Of a stretch of DNA of 42,899 bases, positions 16,600 to 26,379 are shown one piece after another. The notes beneath the pieces are model-generated. The model searched no databases. It was not told the origin of the DNA and worked only from the letters and a program-made list of their open reading frames with translations. Each line of letters starts with the position of its first letter. Within the stretch, counting starts at the first letter, position 1. The DNA lies in assembly GCA_937923735.1 (NCBI GenBank), contig CALDUJ010000112.1, forward strand, positions 1 through 42,899, read 5' to 3'. A program made the position numbers and the translations under genes. The stretch comes from an uncultured Flavobacteriaceae bacterium. Lineage in GTDB: Bacteria; Bacteroidota; Bacteroidia; Flavobacteriales; Flavobacteriaceae.

Positions 16600-19248
16600 A
16601 TGAGTATTCCATCGAAATATGATGCATCGCAGGTAGAAGACAAGTGGTATGACTACTGGATGAAACATGACTATTTTCATTCAGAACCAGACGAAAGAGA
16701 GCCTTATACCATTGTCATTCCACCACCAAATGTTACAGGTGTACTTCATATGGGGCATATGCTCAATAATACGATACAGGATGTGTTAATACGTCGTGCG
16801 CGTTTACAAGGTAAAAATGCATGTTGGGTTCCAGGAACAGATCATGCATCTATTGCTACCGAAGCAAAAGTTGTCGCAAAGCTTAAGGAGCAAGGTATTA
16901 ACAAAAATGACCTTACAAGGGACGAATTCTTAAAACATGCCTGGGATTGGACTGAAGAGTATGGAGGCGTTATCTTAGAACAACTAAAGAAATTAGGCTG
17001 TTCTTGCGATTGGCAACGCACTAAGTTTACGATGGATGAGGACATGAGCGAAGCTGTTATCAAAGTTTTTGTTGATTTGTATAACAAAGGCTTGATATAT
17101 CGTGGTTATCGGATGGTGAATTGGGATCCAGAGGCGCAAACGACCTTGTCAGACGAAGAAGTAAACCATGTTGAGAGAACTGACAAATTGTACTATGTAA
17201 AATATCAGATAGAAGGTGAAAACGAGTATGTGACCATAGCTACTACAAGACCTGAAACGATTTTAGGTGACACTGCCATTTGTGTAAACCCAGAAGATGA
17301 GCGTTTTACGCATTTAAAAGGAAAAAATGTTATAGTACCTATTTGTAACCGGGTGGTGCCTATTATTCAAGATAGTTATGTGGATGTAGAATTTGGGACA
17401 GGATGTCTTAAAATAACGCCTGCACACGATGTTAATGATAAGGAAATTGGAGATAGACATAATTTAGAAGTGATTGATGTCTTGAATGCTGACGGTTCTT
17501 TAAACAGTTTCGGGATGCATCATGAAGGAAAGGACCGGGTAGTTGCAAGGAAAGATGTTGCTAACGAATTAGAAAAGCTTGGAATTTTAACTAAAGTTGA
17601 AGACCATACACATAAAGTAGGGACTAGTGAACGTACAAAAGCTGTTATCGAGCCACGTTTGTCTGATCAATGGTTTTTGAATATGCAAGATTTGGTAAAA
17701 CCAGCAATTAAAGCGGTTTTAGAGGATGAAGATGTAAAGCTTTTTCCTAAGCGTTTCAATAACACATATCGCCATTGGATGGAGAATATTCGTGATTGGA
17801 ATATTTCAAGGCAACTCCTATGGGGGCAGCAAATTCCAGCTTATTACTATGGTGACGGTAAAAATGATTTTGTAGTAGCAGAAAATATTGAAGATGCAAT
17901 TAAGTTGGCAAATGAAAAACTAGCTGTCACTTCGAGCGGAGTCGAGAAGCCTATAACAGCTTCAGATTTACGTCAAGACACAGACGCTCTAGACACATGG
18001 TTTTCCTCATGGTTATGGCCAATAAGCGTATTTGATGGTATAAGACATCCTGAAAATAAAGAAATAAACTACTATTATCCTACCAACGACTTAGTAACAG
18101 GACCAGATATTCTCTTCTTTTGGGTTGCGCGTATGATTGTGGCTGGTTACGAGTTTCGTAATAAAAAACCATTTAATAATGTGTATCTAACAGGATTAGT
18201 GCGTGATAAGCAGCGTCGTAAGATGAGTAAATCACTTGGTAATTCTCCAGATGCTTTAAAACTTATTGAAGAATACGGCGCGGATGGTGTTCGTGTTGGG
18301 TTACTATTGAGCTCAGCTGCTGGTAATGACTTGATGTTCGATGAAGATTTGTGCCAGCAAGGGAAAGCCTTTGCCAATAAAATATGGAACTCTTTCCGAT
18401 TGATTAAAGGTTGGGAAGTAGCAGATATTTCTCAGCCAGAATCCTCAAGAGTGGCGATTGCTTGGTTTGAATCTAAATTTCAGGAAACATTAGCAACAAT
18501 TGAAGACCATTATGGCAAATACCGTATTAGTGATGTATTGATGGAAACCTACAAGCTTATAACAAATGATTTTAGCTCTTGGTTGCTGGAAATGGTAAAA
18601 CCAGAATATCAAAAACCAATTGATAGTAAGACTTATAATGCCGTTATTGCTATTTTGGAAAACAATTTGAAGTTGTTGCATCCATTTATGCCGTTTTTAA
18701 CAGAAGAAATTTGGCAGCATATTACAGAAAGAACACCAGAAGAAGCCTTAATTGTTTCCAAATGGCCAGAATCTAAAGTTATAGACACAAAGCTTATTAA
18801 AGATTTTGATTTTGCTTCTGAAGTGATTTCTGGAATCAGAACAATTCGCAAACAAAAAAATATAGCATTTAAAGACGCTATAGAGATGTCTGTTTTAGAT
18901 AGTGAAAAAGCATCAAGAGCTTTTGACTCTGTTATTACCAAACTTGGGAATATTTCAGAACTTACGTACACTGATGAAAAATTAGAAGGCGCCTTAACCT
19001 TTAGAGTAAAATCCAACGAATACTTTGTGCCAATGCAAGGCAGTATTGATGTGGAGGCGGAAATAAAGAAACTCACCGAAGAGTTAAACTACACTGTAGG
19101 CTTTTTAAAATCTGTACAAAAGAAACTCTCTAATGAGCGTTTTGTTGCTGGAGCACCAGAACAGGTAGTTGCTTCTGAAAAGAAGAAAGAAGCGGATGCT
19201 TTGGCTAAGATTGAGACTTTGAAGGCTAGTTTGGCAGGGTTGGAGTAG
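16600..19248 (+). CDS. valS: Valine--tRNA ligase
   Basis: This class I aminoacyl-tRNA synthetase charges tRNA-Val. The HIGH-type motif is GVLHMGHML and the KMSKS motif is RRKMSKSLGN. The connective editing domain lies between them. A C-terminal coiled-coil arm covers the last 65 residues or so. I choose the ATG at 16600 (MSIPSKYD, 882 residues) because the frame upstream to 16567 runs through a promoter box. A palindromic repeat at 17924-17949 is read in frame as AVTSSGVEK just before the DLRQDTDALDTWFSSW motif, where family members vary in length. The insertion should sit in a surface loop and be tolerated. Confidence 0.95.
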   Translation: MSIPSKYDASQVEDKWYDYWMKHDYFHSEPDEREPYTIVIPPPNVTGVLHMGHMLNNTIQDVLIRRARLQGKNACWVPGTDHASIATEAKVVAKLKEQGINKNDLTRDEFLKHAWDWTEEYGGVILEQLKKLGCSCDWQRTKFTMDEDMSEAVIKVFVDLYNKGLIYRGYRMVNWDPEAQTTLSDEEVNHVERTDKLYYVKYQIEGENEYVTIATTRPETILGDTAICVNPEDERFTHLKGKNVIVPICNRVVPIIQDSYVDVEFGTGCLKITPAHDVNDKEIGDRHNLEVIDVLNADGSLNSFGMHHEGKDRVVARKDVANELEKLGILTKVEDHTHKVGTSERTKAVIEPRLSDQWFLNMQDLVKPAIKAVLEDEDVKLFPKRFNNTYRHWMENIRDWNISRQLLWGQQIPAYYYGDGKNDFVVAENIEDAIKLANEKLAVTSSGVEKPITASDLRQDTDALDTWFSSWLWPISVFDGIRHPENKEINYYYPTNDLVTGPDILFFWVARMIVAGYEFRNKKPFNNVYLTGLVRDKQRRKMSKSLGNSPDALKLIEEYGADGVRVGLLLSSAAGNDLMFDEDLCQQGKAFANKIWNSFRLIKGWEVADISQPESSRVAIAWFESKFQETLATIEDHYGKYRISDVLMETYKLITNDFSSWLLEMVKPEYQKPIDSKTYNAVIAILENNLKLLHPFMPFLTEEIWQHITERTPEEALIVSKWPESKVIDTKLIKDFDFASEVISGIRTIRKQKNIAFKDAIEMSVLDSEKASRAFDSVITKLGNISELTYTDEKLEGALTFRVKSNEYFVPMQGSIDVEAEIKKLTEELNYTVGFLKSVQKKLSNERFVAGAPEQVVASEKKKEADALAKIETLKASLAGLE
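17924..17949 (+). repeat. Short palindromic repeat inserted in frame in valS
   Basis: The sequence CTGTCACTTCGAGCGGAGTC continues as GAGAAG and has outer arms CTTC and GAAG. From memory, elements of the type TGTCAyTTCGAGCGnAGTCGAGAA are common between genes in flavobacteria. Here the copy is translated. A longer relative lies in the UDG-family gene at 40893-40952. Confidence 0.7.
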
Positions 19249-19315
19249 GGCGTTAGGTTAAAGATATTGCCTTTGGAACCTCTTTTGAAATTCTGAGAAT
19301 CTTTATATTTATCAG

Positions 19316-20677
19316 ATGAAATATATTATCTTTCTTCTATTGTTTCCTTTGCTTATAAATTCACAAAACAATAATTCAGTTAAAATTCCTGTAACTGATT
19401 TTCCGTATATAGATATCACTGTGTTAGATAATAATATTTACCCAGTGCCAACAACTTGGGCAAATATTGATAGTCTCATACTTAAAAAAAATGAAAAAGA
19501 ATCTACTTTTTTTACTGACAAAGGAACTCTATTAGGAAAAATCTCTGGTTCTGAGTTAGAGGTTTATTTGGAAGAAGATAAAAAGATTAAAATTGATAAA
19601 AATTCATGTAATGTTGATGGAATACCTTGCAAAATAAAAAGGAAAATTCTGAAGTATGATTTTGCAATGGATTTCATAGGAATGGCATATTACACTTCCG
19701 ATATACCTTATCTCGATTATTACATATCAAGAAAAAAAGGATGGATTAATTATGAGGGTAGAATAGTGACTGATACTAGCGATGTTGATATTCATGGATT
19801 TAGAAATGGAATGGCTCAATTCAAAAAAGATAAGAAATGGGGTTATATTAACAGAGATCTTAAAGTAGTAATTCCTCCAACATTTGATGAAGCTATAAAT
19901 TATAATTCTAATGGTTTGGCGAGAGTAAAGAATAATAAATACTCTGGGTTCATAGATAAAAAAGGTAAATGGATTTATAAGTTTGATAAATCTAAAATAT
20001 CTTTTCTTAGTCCATTCAGTAATGGTTATGCCGTAGTGAGGAGTCGAAGCAACAAACATGGCTGTATCAATTCTAAAGGTAAACTGAAAATAGATACTAT
20101 TTATAATCATTTATCAAATTTTAGAAAGGGTTTGGCGATTGCAAAAAAGGACGGGATTTGGGGTGTATTGAAGAAGAAAAAATGGAAGCCCATGGTCGAA
20201 TTTGAAGAATTAAGATGGGGCTCAAAAGATTTTTTTCTTGCCAAGAAAGATAGTAAATGGGGAGTAATAGATTTAAGAAAGCGTGTAATTCTTCCATTTA
20301 ATTATGAGAACCTAAAAAGGGGTAATAAATTTTTGTTTTTTAGAGATAATAAGGGCTGGGGCATCATGAATAATCAGTTAGAAATTGTTATAGAGCCACA
20401 GTATGAAAGTATTGGTGGTTATGGAGATGGTTTATTTGCTGTTCGGAAGAACAAAAAGTGGGGTTATATTGATATTAATAACAGAATTGTCATCCCACTA
20501 GTATTTGATTCTGCATCTCAATTTACACCATATGCAAGGGGTTTTGTAAGAGTTGGGAATAAATTAGAACTAATTGATAACCAAGGAAATTTTCTAAGCA
20601 CGAAAGGTTGGATAGAATATCAAAATAAAAGTGACAAAAAGAAAATAAGTTCTATGCTAAAATGGTCAGAAGATTGA
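19316..20677 (+). CDS. Exported WG-repeat protein
   Basis: This 453-residue protein has a short signal peptide (about 1-16, ending LINSQ). At least seven WG-type repeats of about 35-60 residues follow. Each has a core such as KWGYINRDLKVVIPP, IWGVLKKKKW, KWGVIDLRKRVILPF, GWGIMNNQLEIVIEP or KWGYIDINNRIVIPL. The repeats form beta-rich modules that usually mediate binding. No catalytic domain is seen. The gene follows valS by 67 bases and converges on the MFS gene with a 9-base gap. The role is unknown. Confidence 0.88.
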   Translation: MKYIIFLLLFPLLINSQNNNSVKIPVTDFPYIDITVLDNNIYPVPTTWANIDSLILKKNEKESTFFTDKGTLLGKISGSELEVYLEEDKKIKIDKNSCNVDGIPCKIKRKILKYDFAMDFIGMAYYTSDIPYLDYYISRKKGWINYEGRIVTDTSDVDIHGFRNGMAQFKKDKKWGYINRDLKVVIPPTFDEAINYNSNGLARVKNNKYSGFIDKKGKWIYKFDKSKISFLSPFSNGYAVVRSRSNKHGCINSKGKLKIDTIYNHLSNFRKGLAIAKKDGIWGVLKKKKWKPMVEFEELRWGSKDFFLAKKDSKWGVIDLRKRVILPFNYENLKRGNKFLFFRDNKGWGIMNNQLEIVIEPQYESIGGYGDGLFAVRKNKKWGYIDINNRIVIPLVFDSASQFTPYARGFVRVGNKLELIDNQGNFLSTKGWIEYQNKSDKKKISSMLKWSED

Positions 20678-20686
20678 GGTAATATT

Positions 20687-21940
20687 TCAATTTTTTAAGC
20701 TCGCCCTCCTAAAAGCAACAGCCGCCATCAACCCAATAACAGAGAATCCTGCCAACGTAAAAAATAGATTTTGATGGCCTACCAATCCAGGATTACTGTC
20801 TAAAATATAGCCCATTAACGGTCCCATAAAGATGTCAGGTGTGTAACCTATAACAGACATGATACCAATGGCTGTTCCTGTGTATGCTAATGGGATATTA
20901 CCTTCCTCCATAATGGCAAAATATAAGCCACGTAATGCAAAGATACCTATGCTCATAAAGGCAATAGTAAATATATATAGCCAAACCAGGCTATAGGATA
21001 TGAGGCCCAGACCTATAAGTATATCACCCAATATCATGACACTAAAACTAATAATAATCATTTTGGAGGCAGATAACCTATCTGCAATGATTCCTGCTGT
21101 CAATGCTGCAATAGGTCGCATCCACAACGCCATAGTACCGACTCCAGCAGATTCTACATCATTAAAATTCAATACTTCGTTTGCAAATAAAGAAAAGTCG
21201 TCCGTTGCCTTATAGGCGCAATAACCACAAATAATTATGATGGCTTGTAGCCATATTGCGGGCATTTTTGCCACTTTTTTTATAACCGCTAAAGATTTAT
21301 TTTCAGCTTTGTCTTTGTTGAGAACAACAGTGTTTGGCACTGCAAACCAGGCAAAAATGGCAACTAAAAATACAAACCCAGAAACGTAAAGTATCACTTC
21401 TTTAAAAGCAGCTCTTTTTTCTTCAAGGGTAATGGTGTCAAAATCCACAGGAGATAAGGAGGCAAATAAACCTACAGCAAAAGTTGCCATAAGTGCCGCA
21501 GATAAACCTCGGCCACCTTCGAGCAAGCCAAATGAAATACCTTGTGTATTCTTGGTTCCCCAAGACCTTGTAGCTTTCATTAAAGCTGCCCAAAATAATA
21601 GAATGGTTGACATACCCCAGAAAGCATACAACCACCTCATGTTTTCGATAGAAGGGTAAGTTGATAATACAATACCTCCTGAGGCAGTCATTGCCAGGGC
21701 AATGGAGATTAGTTTTCGTGCTTGAAATTTATCTGCCAAGGGACCTCCAAAAAAATAGGATATCATGGCTATGACACCATAACTGGAATAAACAATCCCT
21801 AACTGAAGATTAGTGATTTCGAATACTTCAAGAACGGTCGGTCTAAAAACCCGAATTAGTACAAAAGGCAGGAAAAAAATGGCTTCACCTGCTAATATTA
21901 ATGCCAACATGGAAATAGTTCGTTTACTCATAATTGACAT
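20687..21940 (-). CDS. Major facilitator superfamily transporter
   Basis: The 417-residue protein has 12 predicted membrane helices with the MFS pattern. Motif A-like segments FGGPLADKFQARKL and IIADRLSASKM follow helices 2 and 8, as expected for two six-helix halves. The substrate cannot be told. ATG codons are found at 21940 and 21931 and either could be the start. The gene is preceded by about 50 bases and then the acyl-CoA-binding protein gene on the same strand. It may be read together with that operon or alone. Confidence 0.9.
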   Translation of the reverse strand: MSIMSKRTISMLALILAGEAIFFLPFVLIRVFRPTVLEVFEITNLQLGIVYSSYGVIAMISYFFGGPLADKFQARKLISIALAMTASGGIVLSTYPSIENMRWLYAFWGMSTILLFWAALMKATRSWGTKNTQGISFGLLEGGRGLSAALMATFAVGLFASLSPVDFDTITLEEKRAAFKEVILYVSGFVFLVAIFAWFAVPNTVVLNKDKAENKSLAVIKKVAKMPAIWLQAIIIICGYCAYKATDDFSLFANEVLNFNDVESAGVGTMALWMRPIAALTAGIIADRLSASKMIIISFSVMILGDILIGLGLISYSLVWLYIFTIAFMSIGIFALRGLYFAIMEEGNIPLAYTGTAIGIMSVIGYTPDIFMGPLMGYILDSNPGLVGHQNLFFTLAGFSVIGLMAAVAFRRASLKN

Positions 21941-21989
21941 TGCGTTTAGTTATTTTGTTTATGGATTCCTGCTTTTGCTAGAATGACAA

Positions 21990-22256
21990 TTACTTTCTGT
22001 ATAAAAAGTAATTGTTTACGAGGTCGATATATGTTTGTTTAGCTTCGTCTTGAGTAATATCCTGTACTTGGAAAAGGGCATTGGTTTTAAATGCATTAAT
22101 TATAGGCTTGCTACTACTTGGTCTGTCAGCATTATTAGTAGCCCGTTTATAGTAAGCATAAAGGCGTAAGAGGAAATCGGCAGGAAAAGGTTCTGTGTGG
22201 GCGTTGATGCGTTCTACGGCGTCATTAAATTCAATATCTAAGGCATCAGAGTCCAT
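21990..22256 (-). CDS. Acyl-CoA-binding protein-like
   Basis: This 88-residue protein fits the four-helix ACBP fold. The pattern FNDAVERINAH, then FLLRLYAYYKRAT, then DEAKQTYIDLVN follows the family signature. The usual tryptophan-rich KWDAW segment is replaced by IINAFKTNALF, so ligand binding may differ. The start overlaps the stop codon of the psd-type gene by one base (TAATG). Its place in a phospholipid operon suggests that it carries acyl-CoA for membrane lipid synthesis, but this is inference. Confidence 0.8.
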   Translation of the reverse strand: MDSDALDIEFNDAVERINAHTEPFPADFLLRLYAYYKRATNNADRPSSSKPIINAFKTNALFQVQDITQDEAKQTYIDLVNNYFLYRK

Positions 22257-22906
22257 TACAATTGAGCGATAATACTTTCGCCTCCTTTTACTTTTTGATT
22301 GAGTTCTACTTGTATTTTGGTATCTAAAGGTAAGAACAAATCAACTCTCGAACCAAACTTAATAAAACCTTGGTCCGAACCTTGAATAGCATTTTCTCCT
22401 TCCTTAGCATAGTTAACGATTCGTTTTGCCAGTGCCCCAGCAATTTGCCTAAATAATACCTTTCCAGAGGTTGAATTTTCTACTACAACAGTAGTACGTT
22501 CGTTTTCTGTACTCGACTTTGGATGCCAAGCTACTAGATATTTTCCTGGATGGTATTTACTAAATGCCACTTTTCCACCAATTGGATAGCGAGTTACATG
22601 TACATTTAACGGAGACATAAAGACAGATACTTGTAAGCGCTTGTCTTTAAAGTATTCATTTTCAAAAACTTCTTCAATGACCACAACTTTACCGTCGACT
22701 GGGGAAAGCACATGATTGTCGTTTAGGACAGTATTGCGCTTAGGGTTTCTGAAAAACTGAAGTATTAATACTAGAAATACCAATAGAGTCAGCATCAATA
22801 GTATGCGCAACCAATTCAATTCTACAAAAGATTCAACAGCCAGCAATCCTGCAGCAATTATAACAAATGTGATGATAATAATCTTGTAACCTTCTTTATG
22901 AAACAT
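22256..22906 (-). CDS. psd: Phosphatidylserine decarboxylase-related protein
   Basis: This is a short (216-residue) member of the pyruvoyl-dependent phosphatidylserine decarboxylase family. It makes phosphatidylethanolamine from phosphatidylserine in the membrane. Two membrane helices are at about 8-25 and 32-52. Conserved motifs are SPVDGKVV, MSPLNVHVTRYP (His103) and KFGSRVDLF. In the last one Gly185-Ser186 is the self-cleavage site where serine becomes the pyruvoyl group. The gene overlaps cdsA by 11 bases and the ACBP-like gene by 1 base. Confidence 0.93.
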   Translation of the reverse strand: MFHKEGYKIIIITFVIIAAGLLAVESFVELNWLRILLMLTLLVFLVLILQFFRNPKRNTVLNDNHVLSPVDGKVVVIEEVFENEYFKDKRLQVSVFMSPLNVHVTRYPIGGKVAFSKYHPGKYLVAWHPKSSTENERTTVVVENSTSGKVLFRQIAGALAKRIVNYAKEGENAIQGSDQGFIKFGSRVDLFLPLDTKIQVELNQKVKGGESIIAQL

Positions 22907-23717
22907 GCTCTAAAAGTCTTAAAAAGAGAAAAATAAATGGTGATGTAAAGATAACACTGTCCAGACGATCCAACAAACCACCATGCCCAGGCATAATAAC
23001 ACCGCTATCTTTTACATTAGCTTGGCGCTTAAATTTAGACTCTATTAAATCTCCTAGTGTACCAAAAACACTCACAATAATAGCCATAATTAGCCAACTC
23101 GTAAAATTCAACGTTTCTGTATAGGTACTAATAAAATAACTTGCTACACAAGCAAAGAATAGTCCTCCTAAAAAGCCTTCGACTGTTTTTTTTGGTGATA
23201 TACTCGGAAACAATTTTTGCTTTCCGAAATTTTTACCTACCAAATAGGCAAAAGTATCATTAACCCATGCTAAAATAAAAGCCCCAAGCAGAATAGTAGG
23301 AATAAAAGATTTGTTGTAATTAGCGATTAGGTTTAGAAATACAAAACCACTAGTTAAATAAAAGGTTGTGATTATAAATCGTTTAGACTCAAATAATGGA
23401 ATTGTTTTTTCAGAAAATAAATCCTTAATCAAAATTAATTGTACAAAAAGCGTAATTACTTGAAGAATTTGAGTGGTTTCGGTAAAACCTCTATCTGTAT
23501 TGGCAAAGTGTTGCCAATAAGCGAACAAACCATATAGAATGACGAATATGCAGTAGGGTATTGCTCCTCTAAGACCAATAAGTCTATTGAATTCTGCCAA
23601 GCAAATAAGTCCGAAAACAAAAAATAATATAGTTAATGCTATCTGCGACTTAAGGCACAGAATAAGTAATACAACATATAGAATTCCTGACAAGGCTCTC
23701 GTGGAAAGTTCCTTCAT
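22896..23717 (-). CDS. cdsA: Phosphatidate cytidylyltransferase CdsA
   Basis: CdsA makes CDP-diacylglycerol from phosphatidic acid and CTP, the branch point of phospholipid synthesis. The 273-residue protein has about 8 membrane helices. It also has the CDP-DAG synthase signature near the C-terminus (ESKFKRQANVKDSG followed by PGHGGLLDRLDS), which holds the metal- and CTP-binding acidic residues. The gene lies one base after the stop codon of the LUD gene and overlaps the downstream psd gene, so all are in one operon. Confidence 0.95.
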   Translation of the reverse strand: MKELSTRALSGILYVVLLILCLKSQIALTILFFVFGLICLAEFNRLIGLRGAIPYCIFVILYGLFAYWQHFANTDRGFTETTQILQVITLFVQLILIKDLFSEKTIPLFESKRFIITTFYLTSGFVFLNLIANYNKSFIPTILLGAFILAWVNDTFAYLVGKNFGKQKLFPSISPKKTVEGFLGGLFFACVASYFISTYTETLNFTSWLIMAIIVSVFGTLGDLIESKFKRQANVKDSGVIMPGHGGLLDRLDSVIFTSPFIFLFLRLLEHVS

Positions 23718-23718
23718 A

Positions 23719-24321
23719 TTATAAGTCTTCTAGTAAGAGCAAATATAAGTTTTTAGAACTACTGCCGTATGTTAAGAAGTCTTTATCTTCGGCAGTTTTA
23801 AAATGTTTAATGGTAGTAATATTTGTTGGGATTTTATCGCGCTTGTTTTTTATGCCTCTTAAGCCTTCTCCAATACTCTCTACTAATTGGCTTGTAGTGG
23901 CAAAAATGACAAAATTATCAGGGATTTCGTCAAGTTTTTTCTCTGCTATTTGATTTGATGAAATTAGTAGAGAACCATCATCTGCAATAAGGTACTCACA
24001 GGTTGTAAGAAAGTAAGTGGCATCCCTTGCTTTGTTTGATGCCTGTAATTCGAACTCAGAAAATTTTTCCTGTAAACGTTCATCTAGTAAGAAAACGTAC
24101 TTGTCATACCAATCATTCTCTAGAAGAATTTGATCTAAGCTATAAAAAATTTCACTCATGTTTTCACAGTAGAGAAATTTACCTCCATTAGATTTAAAAT
24201 TAATTGTGAATCTTTCGTCTATAGGGAGTTTAATAGCAGGCATATACTTGCCTCTCTCGTCAGCTGTAATGTCTTCTTGAGAGTCCTTATTGAGGCCAAG
24301 GATTTTACGAAAAATGTTCAT
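23719..24321 (-). CDS. LUD-domain protein (LutC/YkgG-like)
   Basis: This 200-residue protein has the LUD (lactate utilisation) domain pattern, including the YFLTTCEYLIADDGSLL and FVIFATTSQLVESIGEG segments. In LutC-type proteins this domain belongs to a lactate oxidation complex. No LutA or LutB gene is nearby, so lactate use is not supported here. Its constant position between ftsH and cdsA in flavobacteria, as I recall it, suggests a role linked to the membrane or stress. The function is not known. Confidence 0.82.
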   Translation of the reverse strand: MNIFRKILGLNKDSQEDITADERGKYMPAIKLPIDERFTINFKSNGGKFLYCENMSEIFYSLDQILLENDWYDKYVFLLDERLQEKFSEFELQASNKARDATYFLTTCEYLIADDGSLLISSNQIAEKKLDEIPDNFVIFATTSQLVESIGEGLRGIKNKRDKIPTNITTIKHFKTAEDKDFLTYGSSSKNLYLLLLEDL

Positions 24322-24425
24322 TAAGGCTATGCTATTAACCGTTAGTTAGGAACAACCCAAATATAAACAATCTTGAACTAACTACTGGAGCTAATTCAAG
24401 ATTTAAGATTTCTTTAGCAAGTAAC

Positions 24426-26366
24426 TCACTCAACAGCAAGTGGTTGCTCTTCTTCTTTATCGAAAGGACGTTTTCCAAATATTTTTTCCAAATTATCCTT
24501 AAAAATCACCTCTTTCTCCAAAAGCTCTTCTGCAAGAAGGGTAAGTTTATCCTCGTTTTTCTTTAAAAGCTTAAGAGCACGTTGATATTGTTTTTCTATA
24601 ATATCAGATATTTCTTTATCAATTAGCTCGGCAGTTTGTTCGCTGTAAGGTTTTGTAAATCCCATTTCGCTTTGGCCAGAAGAGTCATAGTACGTTAAGT
24701 TACCGACCTTATCACTTAGGCCATAAACAGTAACCATGGCTCTTGCTTGTTTTGTCACTTTTTCTAAATCACTCAAAGCACCTGTGGATATTTTATCAAA
24801 AATAACTTTCTCCGCAGCTCGTCCACCTAAGGCAGCACACATTTCATCCAGCATTTGTTCAGGTCTAACAATTAGGCGTTCTTCAGGTAAGTACCATGCA
24901 GCTCCTAAAGAGCGACCACGAGGCACTATAGTTACTTTTACTAATGGTGCTGCATGCTCAAGCAGCCAACTTACAGTTGCATGTCCAGCTTCATGGAAAG
25001 CGACTGCTCTTTTCTCAGCAGGCGTAATTATTTTATTCTTCTTTTCAAGACCGCCAACAATTCTGTCTACAGCATCCAAAAAATCTTGCTTTTCTACTGC
25101 TTTCTTACCTTGCCTTGCAGCAATTAAGGCTGCTTCGTTACAAACATTAGCGATATCTGCACCTGAAAAACCAGGTGTTTGCTTGCTTAAGAAATCAGTA
25201 TCAAGACCTTTAGCTTTTTTCAAGGGTTTTAAATGTACTTCAAATATTTCCTTACGTTCGCGAACATCTGGAAGATCAACAAATATTTGTCTATCAAAAC
25301 GTCCAGCACGCATTAGTGCTTTATCCAATACATCTGCTCTGTTTGTTGCTGCAACAACAATAACATTGGTATTGGTTCCAAAACCATCCATTTCGGTTAA
25401 TAGTTGGTTTAGTGTGTTTTCTCTTTCGTCATTTGAACCTGAGAAATTACTTTTTCCTCTTGCGCGGCCAATGGCATCAATTTCATCTATAAAAATAATT
25501 GAAGGCGATTTTTCTTTTGCTTGTTTAAAAAGGTCTCTTACACGAGATGCACCAACACCAACAAACATTTCAACGAAATCAGAACCTGATAATGAGAAGA
25601 AAGGTACTTTTGCTTCTCCGGCAACAGCTCTTGCTAATAACGTTTTACCAGTTCCAGGAGGGCCAATAAGTAGGGCACCTTTCGGGATTTTTCCACCAAG
25701 TGATGTATATTTTTCAGGATTTTTAAGAAAATCCACTATTTCTTGAACTTCTTCTTTTGCCCCTTCAAGTCCAGCGACATCTTTAAAGGATGTTTTTACT
25801 TCTGTATTCTGGTCGAATAGTTTGGCTTTCGATTTACCTATGTTAAAAATCTGTCCACCGGCACCACCACCAGCACCAGACGACATACGTCTCATAATGA
25901 ATATCCAAACACCAATTATTAATGCAAAAGGTAATAGGGTAAGAAGGAATTCTCCCCAAACATTACTCTGAGTTTCGTAGTCGATAACCGTACTAAGACT
26001 ATTTTCTTCTATAGTTTTTCTTAAATCGTTTTCGAAATTCTGAAGGTCACCAAATTCAAATTGATAATTGGCAACCTGAGAAGCTGAAGCAAACAAATTG
26101 TTTTTCTTTGTTTTCTTATGGACTTCTTTTTCCATAGCTTCTTTAGTGAGATAGACTTTAGCCTCTCTTCTGTTAACAATTTCTACCTTTTGTACATCAC
26201 CATCTCTGAGGTAAGTCAAGAATTGGGAAGGTGTGGTAGATGACGAACTCTGGAAGCCGTCAGCACCGGAAAACAATTGCATTCCTAAGAAAATTGCTAT
26301 TATGATACCGTAAATCCAGTAAGGACTAAATTTAGGTTTTTTCGTTTCTTTATTATCTTTTGCCAT
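24426..26366 (-). CDS. ftsH: ATP-dependent zinc metalloprotease FtsH
   Basis: FtsH is the membrane AAA+ protease that degrades unassembled or damaged membrane proteins and some regulators. The 646-residue protein has membrane helices at about 17-33 and 141-158, with a small periplasmic domain between them. Walker A is GPPGTGKT (235-242), Walker B is IIFIDEID (290-297) and the second region of homology lies near 342-356. The zinc site HEAGH is at 458-462, with a third Asp ligand in the SDLEKVTKQA region. The gene starts 13 bases after rsfS. A 104-base gap separates it from the LUD gene. Confidence 0.97.
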   Translation of the reverse strand: MAKDNKETKKPKFSPYWIYGIIIAIFLGMQLFSGADGFQSSSSTTPSQFLTYLRDGDVQKVEIVNRREAKVYLTKEAMEKEVHKKTKKNNLFASASQVANYQFEFGDLQNFENDLRKTIEENSLSTVIDYETQSNVWGEFLLTLLPFALIIGVWIFIMRRMSSGAGGGAGGQIFNIGKSKAKLFDQNTEVKTSFKDVAGLEGAKEEVQEIVDFLKNPEKYTSLGGKIPKGALLIGPPGTGKTLLARAVAGEAKVPFFSLSGSDFVEMFVGVGASRVRDLFKQAKEKSPSIIFIDEIDAIGRARGKSNFSGSNDERENTLNQLLTEMDGFGTNTNVIVVAATNRADVLDKALMRAGRFDRQIFVDLPDVRERKEIFEVHLKPLKKAKGLDTDFLSKQTPGFSGADIANVCNEAALIAARQGKKAVEKQDFLDAVDRIVGGLEKKNKIITPAEKRAVAFHEAGHATVSWLLEHAAPLVKVTIVPRGRSLGAAWYLPEERLIVRPEQMLDEMCAALGGRAAEKVIFDKISTGALSDLEKVTKQARAMVTVYGLSDKVGNLTYYDSSGQSEMGFTKPYSEQTAELIDKEISDIIEKQYQRALKLLKKNEDKLTLLAEELLEKEVIFKDNLEKIFGKRPFDKEEEQPLAVE

Positions 26367-26379
26367 TAATCGTTTGTCT

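Noticed and set aside
18633-19076. A 147-codon minus-strand frame inside valS
   Set aside because: It is an antisense shadow of the well-supported valS coding frame, with no recognisable features.
24736-25746. A 336-codon open frame on the plus strand opposite ftsH
   Set aside because: It is the antisense shadow of a highly conserved ftsH region. The translation is rich in Ser, Ala and Pro with no domain, and it has no promoter or ribosome binding context.
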